This document shows, one piece after another, positions 57,301 to 64,000 of a DNA stretch of 64,000 bases. Positions within the stretch are counted from its first letter, which is position 1, and each line of letters starts with the position of its first letter. Source of the stretch: Macrophomina tecta (lineage: Eukaryota; Ascomycota; Dothideomycetes; Botryosphaeriales; Botryosphaeriaceae). The translations under genes and the position numbers were made by a program. The notes below the pieces were generated by a model. The model ran no database searches, had not been told where the DNA came from, and saw nothing but the letters and a program-made list of their open reading frames with translations. The stretch covers positions 682,001 through 746,000 of the forward strand of contig JAKSGN010000036.1 in NCBI GenBank assembly GCA_024180945.1, read 5' to 3'.

Positions 57301-59457
57301 GCTACATCCTGGCAGCTGGAGTAGGCTTCCTTCAGTCCACAGCCGTGGAAGCTCAAGGAGAGTCATGATGTCGGTGCCCGTTCGTTTGGCTGAAATTCGT
57401 ACGCACGCCGCACTGCTGAAAATATCCGTGACGCGAATGGACCTTTCGAGCTCGTGCCTCGCGTTTCGGCCGCGAATGAAGCCGCGCTCGATTCAAGAGC
57501 CCGCCGGCTTGGTGCAGAGCGGGCCATCCCATCGCATCCCGCCCGAACGGGGCACCTGGTGGCCGTGCCGTTCGCGCAATGTTGCTCGAAGCAGCAGCAC
57601 AGGAGCAGCCCCATGTCGCCCATGACATACTTCCTGGGCCGTTCGAACAGCGCAGGAAGAAAAAGTAACCAACGCCCCAAAAGCAATGCATAGGAGGCGC
57701 TTCCGCCGGCCTGGTTACGCGCGCGCCCTCCGCGATCAGATTGACGCTGCACCGTTCTCGCTTCCCCCCGGTCGGTATCACGGGGAACGGTGAGTAGTTG
57801 TGTGTGCATGTGCGTTTTGTACGTCCGTGATGCCCTGCAGCGCCGCCGCGCCGCTCATCAGCCGTAGGATCTCGACGGGAATGTGCAAGGTGCGCCCTTG
57901 CATCGCGTGCTGCTCACTTAGAGGGCGAGCCCCACGCGCCGCAGCGCCAGCAAGGGCTTCCGCCCGATCCTTCACCAAGCTTACGGGCCTTTACCGCAGC
58001 GCCATGGCGCTCGGGCGAAAAGGCGTCAGTGTGCCAGAGGTATTTCAAATGCTGTGGCGGCTAGCGAAAGGCTCTGAGTTTGCTATCCTGTTTGCGGACC
58101 GAAACCGAAGCTGAGCCGGTTACCCGATGAGGAAAGCATGATAGTAATGGTTGGGGGGGTGGGCGGCGAGCACGGCGTTTGCGAGGAGGTTAGGAGCGTT
58201 TGCGCGCAGTGCAGCGTGCAAAGAACCGCTCGCGTCCGGGCTGGCGGCGCCGTGCGGGCTGCCGTGAGCGTGACGTCGCTCTGGCGTAGTTTTTGCGCGG
58301 TTGCGGTTGTGGGCGCCATCCAGCAATTGTCGGGACGGCCGTTGTTCCAACGCGCAGGAAAGCTGCAGCCCGCAGCTCGCCATCAGCATCTTGTGGCTCT
58401 CTCACGTCTCAGGTCCCGCCGCGCGCGTCCAACCGGATGGCGCAGCCCTCGCATTTCTTGCATGCCGCGTGGTACAGGTCTGCAGTGTGCTCGCCTTTGC
58501 GCCGAGCTCCAGGAAAAGCAAAAACGGCGGGCGTACATGATTGTTTGCAGGGCCGGAGATTGGGGCTGTTACACGTCGTCTCCGGCATGTTGACTGACTG
58601 CCCTTGGTCCCGGTCGGTGGATCGGCTGTCCACCGCCCAGCGCCAGGCGGTCAGGCGCAAGGGATAAGGGCCGACTCTGGCGGCACGTAGATTGCTGTGA
58701 ACGGGATATCCATATAAGCTTCGGGCCACTCTGCATCCTCGGCGCCCCGGTCTCACCAACCCCCGTTGCAACCCCTGCGGCGCGAGGCTGAGCCCTTGCC
58801 GTTCGGCCCCCGAAAAAGAATGCCAAATCAATATTTTAGGTTTGTAGATGGGCGGGTGAAACCCATGTCAGGAGGCGCGCGAAGCAGGTTTCTGCGATTA
58901 GGGCCTGGCGATGTGGCGGCCGTTGGGGAGAGCTGAGCTGGTCCAAAAGCGGGCAGCAGGGAGTAGCAGGGAGCTGGATCGAGCAACGGGGGGGCAGCAC
59001 ATGACGCGCTAGGAGGCCTGAAGGGGGAACGACGCGGAGGATGTGCTCTTTCGTCAGGCCTCAGATTTCCGATCCCGCGATCTGGCTGCTGAAGACCCTG
59101 GGACGCTGCGCTGGGCGAGAGCACGCTCGCCGTGCCGTTCCCCGACTAGTGCAACGGCTGCTGCTGCGGTTCCACCGAGCTGGATGACAGCCAACGCGCA
59201 CGCGGCTAGCGGCCTGCCCGTTGCGGTTCGAGTACGCGAGGGAGGGCCGGCGGCTGCATGCGGGCTGCTGGACGGGGCAGCGAGCACTCACTCGGGCTGC
59301 GCGGCGGCGGGCGTTGGGGGAGCTGCTGTGCGAGCTTTGGTTGTTGGACGCTGCGCTGCGCTGGCTGCGGGCGTGGGCTCCGTGCGGTGCGGTGCGGTGC
59401 TGTGCTGCGCGGCGGTGGGTGCGAGTGGGCTGCGGCGGGGGGCGGGCAGGCGAGCGT

Positions 59458-59490
59458 GGGCGAGGGCGAGGGCGCGGGCGAGGGCGCGTG
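59458..59490 (+). repeat. GGGCGA-type hexamer repeat
   Basis: Imperfect GGGCGA units in GC-rich DNA; source of the arginine-rich frames on minus. Confidence 0.8.
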
Positions 59491-59867
59491 CGTGCGACTG
59501 GGGTGAGGGTGAGATTGAGTGCCCGCCGGGCGGCGCGAAATGACGATGGTCGCGCGTCCGCAACGGCGCTGCGGCTAGCCGCTTTGGGGCGGTGATTTGG
59601 AAGCGCTCGGCGGCATGGGAAGGCCCGCCAGATCGCCCCAAATCTGCACAGCAGCCAGCACCGGCAGCCGCGCCAGCACGGCGGGACACTTGCCAAGCCG
59701 CGCTCAAACGGCTGGCCCCTTTCGCTCCACGGGCTGCGCGCCGTGGTTTCGGACGCGATGCTGCGCTCTGCGGCCTTCGCAGCGCACACGCTGGGCGGCC
59801 GGGCGCCCCTGCGCTGGCTCGCTCGCTGGTGCTTACTCTAATGCCACCCTGCGGCCGTCGGGCGGGC

Positions 59868-59870
<3 letters not shown>

Positions 59871-59901
<31 letters not shown>
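59871..59901 (+). repeat. GGCGAC hexamer repeat
   Basis: About five perfect units; the Asp-Gly or Ser-Pro repeats in overlapping frames come from it. Confidence 0.9.
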
Positions 59902-59904
<3 letters not shown>

Positions 59905-60829
59905 GGGCGCGGACGACGACGTCGACGTAACGACTGCCCCAACGCAGCAGCGCGGCGCTGTCACCGGGGCTGCCAGTCGGCTGGCGGCAGCAGGCTGGCA
60001 GCGCAGGCTCAGGCCCCGGGAGCGCGTGAGAGGCGATGGGCGCCAAGGCGCGCTTGCTGGCCGGAGGATTGCTCGCTCGCTGGCTGCCCGGCCGTTCTGG
60101 CAGCTCGCGGCTGGCTGGCTGACAGCTGCACCCCCAGTGTGGCTAGGCCTGACACTTCCATTCCAGCCTGTCTCATGCTGGCCGCGTCGCAAGGAGCGCG
60201 GTTTCACGGGACGGCGCATCGCTGGGGCGCCCCGGGAGCGCGGTGGCCAGCGCCAGCTCCCATGATCCCTCCCTTCCATCCCGCGCGCCCACCCTGGTCG
60301 CACATCTGCACATCTAACATATCTTACCCGCCGATCTGGGACCTTGGGATCCACCGAGGCTGCGGCCACCGCACGGATTGACGACCCAAAGGGGCATCCT
60401 CGTTAGCCTCTGTCAAATCCACTTAAGCTTGCCCGGACCCTAGAGCCAGCCAGGCGCGCTCTCTTCCCGAACCATTGTTCAAGGCCCAGTCTGTGCTGCA
60501 AGCCAACGTCTTACCCAAGCCTTCATATACCCTCCTCCGCCTCGCTCTCCCAGCCCCGTGGTACCCTATCGCCGTCCTCCTCCCCGCCAGCCCACTACTT
60601 CCACCGAGCTTCCGCCTCGAGCCTCTAGAGACATACCAGGTAATACAAGAACCTCCCCGTTTCTCGTTTCCTGTCTGCCCAACCTCCACTGTCCTACCCG
60701 TACTCGAGCCTGACCCTCTCCCAGCACACCGTCGCCAACTGCCCGAGCCGGTCTCGCTATTAAACCACCCAAGCTCACCACCGTCGCGCCTTTCTCACTT
60801 GACTTCCCAATTCCAATCTCGCGCCCCAA

Positions 60830-61984
60830 ATGGCCCCCAACGCACGCCGTGGGCCTTGGTCGCAGGCCGAGGACCAGTTCCTTCTCTCCATCGTCTCGCA
60901 GCAGGGCGCCAACAACTGGGTGCGGATATCGCAAATGCTGCGCACCCGCACGCCCAAGCAATGCCGCGAGCGCTTCCACCAGAACCTCAAGCCCACGCTC
61001 AACCACGAGCCCATTACTCCCGAAGAGGGCGAGGTCATTGAGCGTCTGGTCGCTGAGATGGGTAAGAAGTGGGCCGAGATCGCACGCCAACTCAACGGCC
61101 GCAGCGACAACGCCGTGAAGAACTGGTGGAATGGTGGCCAGAACAGGCGAAGGCGCATGTCCGAAAGGCGCCGCAGCGAAGCTCAGACTGCCACCGTCCA
61201 GCAGCACCATGCGAACCACTACCACCACCATCAGTCCCAGTACCAGCACTCCTCGCCCACCTACACACACCAGCAGTACCACAACCAGCAACAATACCCC
61301 ACTCGCCCTGCCCCGCTCTCCATCCAGCCGCAGCCTTATGCGCGTGCCTACGACACTCCCATCCCATCGCCGTCTGGCCAGTCTGTGCTCTCGACTGATG
61401 GTGCCCCGTCGCTCATCACCGACAGCGGCTCCGAGTCAAGGTCTCCTCACTACGCGGCTTCGCCTCTGGAGCACCCTCTTCCCCCGCTCATTGGCAGGCG
61501 TGATGAGCGCCGCCGCTCGAGCCTGGCCTATCTCCCTCGCAATGGTTCTTTCATCACTGACGATGAGCATTCGCACTCCACCCCCGTCCGGGCATCTTCT
61601 GCCGATCATCAGGATGCGGCGGCGCGCAAGCGTGAGCAACTGCGACTGCCCGAGCCGCCCGCGTTCGTCAGTAACGCTGGATCTCCCATCTTCCGTGAGC
61701 CCAGCTACAGCTCGAACGGTGTCAGCAGGCAATTGCCTCTGCTCACGCAGCCGTTCACTGCCAGTGGCGACTCGTCGAGGCGTGCAAGCCCCGTCCAATC
61801 CATCCCTCACCGGCCTTCGTACTGTCCGCCACAGCGCGCATTACCTAGTTTCAGCGAGCTGGTTCAGCACCCGGCGCGGTCACAGAGCGTGTCAGTCACA
61901 CTGGCACCGGCCCCCTACCTACCGCCCATGAAGCCGCGAAGCCCCATCAGCAAGCTGAACGCAGTCGCTTCCATCCTGAACTAA
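60830..61984 (+). CDS. flbD: FlbD-type two-repeat Myb transcription factor
   Basis: Intronless, 384 residues, start context CCAAATGGCC. Two Myb repeats occupy residues 6-55 (RGPWSQAEDQFLL, NNWVRISQML, KQCRERFHQNLKP) and 58-102 (PITPEEGEVIERLV, KKWAEIARQL, SDNAVKNWWNG), matching the Aspergillus FlbD arrangement; R2 has Trp10 and Trp30 with Phe49 in the third position, and R3 has Ile62, Trp81 and Trp100. A basic stretch (QNRRRRMSERRR) follows, then a histidine/glutamine-rich and serine/proline-rich disordered region, and a conserved-looking end (MKPRSPISKLNAVASIL). FlbD acts in the nucleus, activating conidiation genes with FlbB in Aspergillus; the role here is inferred. An upstream ATG at 60475 opens a 188-codon frame that overlaps the start in another frame. 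Confidence 0.85.
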   Translation: MAPNARRGPWSQAEDQFLLSIVSQQGANNWVRISQMLRTRTPKQCRERFHQNLKPTLNHEPITPEEGEVIERLVAEMGKKWAEIARQLNGRSDNAVKNWWNGGQNRRRRMSERRRSEAQTATVQQHHANHYHHHQSQYQHSSPTYTHQQYHNQQQYPTRPAPLSIQPQPYARAYDTPIPSPSGQSVLSTDGAPSLITDSGSESRSPHYAASPLEHPLPPLIGRRDERRRSSLAYLPRNGSFITDDEHSHSTPVRASSADHQDAAARKREQLRLPEPPAFVSNAGSPIFREPSYSSNGVSRQLPLLTQPFTASGDSSRRASPVQSIPHRPSYCPPQRALPSFSELVQHPARSQSVSVTLAPAPYLPPMKPRSPISKLNAVASILN

Positions 61985-64000
61985 GCCATGGCTCCCATAA
62001 TTTTTTTTTTTTTTTTGAGTTTTTCCTTTGTAAGGGGATCCGGCAGGGTACTCACTGTTGTTGCATAGCATCGGCGCCTTTGGGTCTTTCTCATTTCTTC
62101 CGCACATACAAAATCATTACACACTTTCCGCTTCTCTGTGTGTTTTTCCCAAAATTTCTCTTCTACTTCAGCATACATACGCACTATACCAGTGGTACAT
62201 CGCCCACAACAGGCGACGGCCAGAACGAAATGGTTGGAGAAGGGGAGAAGGAAGTGTGATGGCGATCGGACAATATATACCGACTATTGTGGTATTCTTT
62301 GGGCGCAACGATCTGAATTGCAATCTTTGGTTCATCTAATACTTTAATTTGTCGTGGTTCGTTCTGTTCTCTACTGCTTCTTATTCCAGTTCTGCACATA
62401 CTGGTTCATCGATTCTCTTAACCTGGGATGGACGGTCGGGCTTGGGTGGATGTCCTGCATGCGGCAAACGGTTGTCTTAATTGGCATGGGGCTTTCATAT
62501 TCAAACATTGTTACGAATCTTTTTTACCATCTATCTGGGCGGCATAGTTTGCAGAAATTCTCATCCTGGAGATAACCAGGAAAACAATGTATGTCCTTCG
62601 ATATCAAAGTCTTTGGGGTTTTGCTTAAGCGCTCGATCGTAGATCCGCCTCGACTAGTAGCTCTCCTCTCGAAGCTTTCAGCGTTATACCCCATAGGCCA
62701 CGTACTTCTCACTTTCGTGCAACCACAGAAAATCATTCTTACTCAAAACAATCGAACAGCTGGACCTCGACTTCCTGCTGTGCAATCAACTCACATGTTG
62801 CTCCACACCCCCACGTACTCCCTCCCGACTCCTTCCTTTCCCTTCCTTGGATTGCGTGGCTGAGTGATGTAATTAAACACCTCGCCCTACGTTCTCGCGG
62901 TTGCGACCAAAGCCAACAAACTTCACGCGAACCCCAAAAGCGAGAGCGGAAGAACAGGAAAGCAGCAACTCACAAGCTAGCACTCACACCACCATCTCTT
63001 CATAGTGCACGCAAGCGGAGGGCGCCGACGCCGAAAACGTGGGCTAGAGGGGAAAAAAAAAAAACGCCTTGCCCTTCGCGTACCTGCGCTTACAGGCCCT
63101 TGCCACCTCCTCTCCCAAACAACGCCCACATGCAAGAGAGTTCGAGACTGTTTCTCGTATCCCGTGCTGGCAAAGAATGAACGGCACACTTACCTCACCG
63201 CAGCTGTAGGCCAACGAAACCTGGGACCGAAAGTTGCGCCCTGCCGTCCCCCGCAGAATCCCTTCATTCCGATCCGGACGACAAACGGTTCGACAGGTCG
63301 AATCCGGGGGACTGGCGAGACTTCGGTAGGCGATGCCAACCGGCAGCCCAGTTCCGGATGCTATTCCGGAATTCTAGAATTCTCCCGGGCCGGATCCAGG
63401 GCAAGCAGAACCTGCTACTTTTTCATTCTGTCTACCTCTCTCTCGTACCTCGAAACACAGTCGCAAGTTTCGCGATGCCTTAGCGGGTAACATACTTTCA
63501 CCACCCCTTACGCACCCCACACACCAAAAACTAAATGGCGACGAGAATAGGCCTCCGACGCGTCCGTTCCCTTCCCAAACTAAGAACGCAAATAAGCAGA
63601 GCCGGGAGCCGAGAGGAAGCCCCCTTGGCGATCTTTTTCGCTCGCCAAAGGATTTATGCTTCAGCGCCAGGCGTTGAGCATCTCTTGACTACAAGCCAAA
63701 TGAACAATAGCAATGACTTCCCCGGAGATCCTTCACCGCCTGTGACGTACCCTGATCTCCGCCACCTTTTCCCTGAATCCGTCTCCTTTGCCAACCACGG
63801 TTCAGCGCGATCGCGCTAGGGACGTTTAGAAAACTCCCCGCGAGAGAAAAAGAAGGCAGGCTGAAGCCACCAGGCTGGGATATATTCCTTGCAGGTGACA
63901 GAGGGGCCGGTGCGGAGAGCCAGTGCGAATTTCGCATTAGCAAACAGGCTCAGTCACAGGTGGCCGCTTATTGGGTCGAGTCGTGCTTTTCGCCGATGAC
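61985..64000. other. 3' region of the Myb gene and right edge, no gene recognised
   Basis: T16 follows the stop codon closely (about 62000-62016). Frames at 62058-63819 are short and without motif; a C/A-rich plus strand from about 62.7 to 63.6 kb might be a leader of a gene beyond the window. Confidence 0.45.

Larger units (their letters stand above)
54201..60829. other. GC-rich, gene-free upstream region of the Myb gene
   Basis: Begins around the GT microsatellite and is GC-rich on both strands, with hexamer-type simple repeats near 59.46 and 59.87 kb. Many overlapping 70-270 codon frames arise from the GC-rich composition, where stops are rare; none has a family motif. The last 400 bases are C/T-rich on plus, like a fungal mRNA leader. 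Long upstream regions are known for fungal developmental regulators. Confidence 0.5.

Noticed and set aside
59061..60369. Several 170-250 codon frames on both strands
   Set aside because: They arise from GGGCGA and GGCGAC repeats and GC-rich composition; the proteins are arginine/alanine-rich without any domain.

Overview
The window comes from a nuclear chromosome of a filamentous ascomycete (Pezizomycotina; a dothideomycete would fit, but the class cannot be fixed from sequence alone). The evidence is short GT-AG introns of 46-91 bases, some with a visible CTGAC-type branch site; a fungal SEC62, a cytosolic ribosomal protein uL11 gene, a FlbD-type Myb regulator and a fungal O-GlcNAc-transferase-like protein; and a 17.5-kb AT-rich block with the C-to-T/G-to-A scar of repeat-induced point mutation (RIP). 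No rRNA, tRNA or CRISPR was recognised.

Layout. 1-8.7 kb: a 40-residue cysteine-rich protein gene (803-925, +), a mitochondrial pyruvate/branched-chain 2-oxoacid dehydrogenase kinase (1821-3371, -, two exons), a large proline/serine-rich protein with a PH-like domain (4179-6794, -), then 1.9 kb with no convincing gene.

8.70-26.24 kb: three LTR retrotransposons of the Ty3/gypsy type nested inside one another. The outer element (8705-26233, pol on -) has 193-bp LTRs and the target duplication GAATC. It was entered, in its reverse transcriptase region, by a second element (12898-23260, pol on +, LTRs 237/240 bp, duplication ATAAT). That one was entered, between integrase and chromodomain, by a third, internally deleted element (17833-22123, +, LTR about 796 bp, duplication AAAGT). 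All reading frames are destroyed by transitions, and CA and TG are nearly absent. Cutting out each insertion at its duplication rejoins the interrupted pol frame.

26.24-42.1 kb: a gene for a serine-rich coiled-coil protein (27087-28166, +, three exons); 3.6 kb without genes; SEC62 (31814-33273, -, three exons), divergent from the ribosomal protein L12/uL11 gene (33626-34290, +, four exons) across 352 bp; then an O-GlcNAc-transferase-like gene (36923-42110, +, three exons, 1688 residues).

42.1-64 kb: 18.7 kb with no supportable protein gene, rich in homopolymers and microsatellites and GC-rich towards its right end. It leads to an intronless FlbD-type two-repeat Myb gene (60830-61984, +), followed by 2 kb without a recognised gene.

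The genes are mostly housekeeping or regulatory and do not form a cluster or pathway. The striking object is the nested, RIP-silenced retrotransposon stack. Its two outer LTRs record where the mutation process stopped: all 21 differences between them are transitions, and in each copy the end facing host DNA is the less mutated one.
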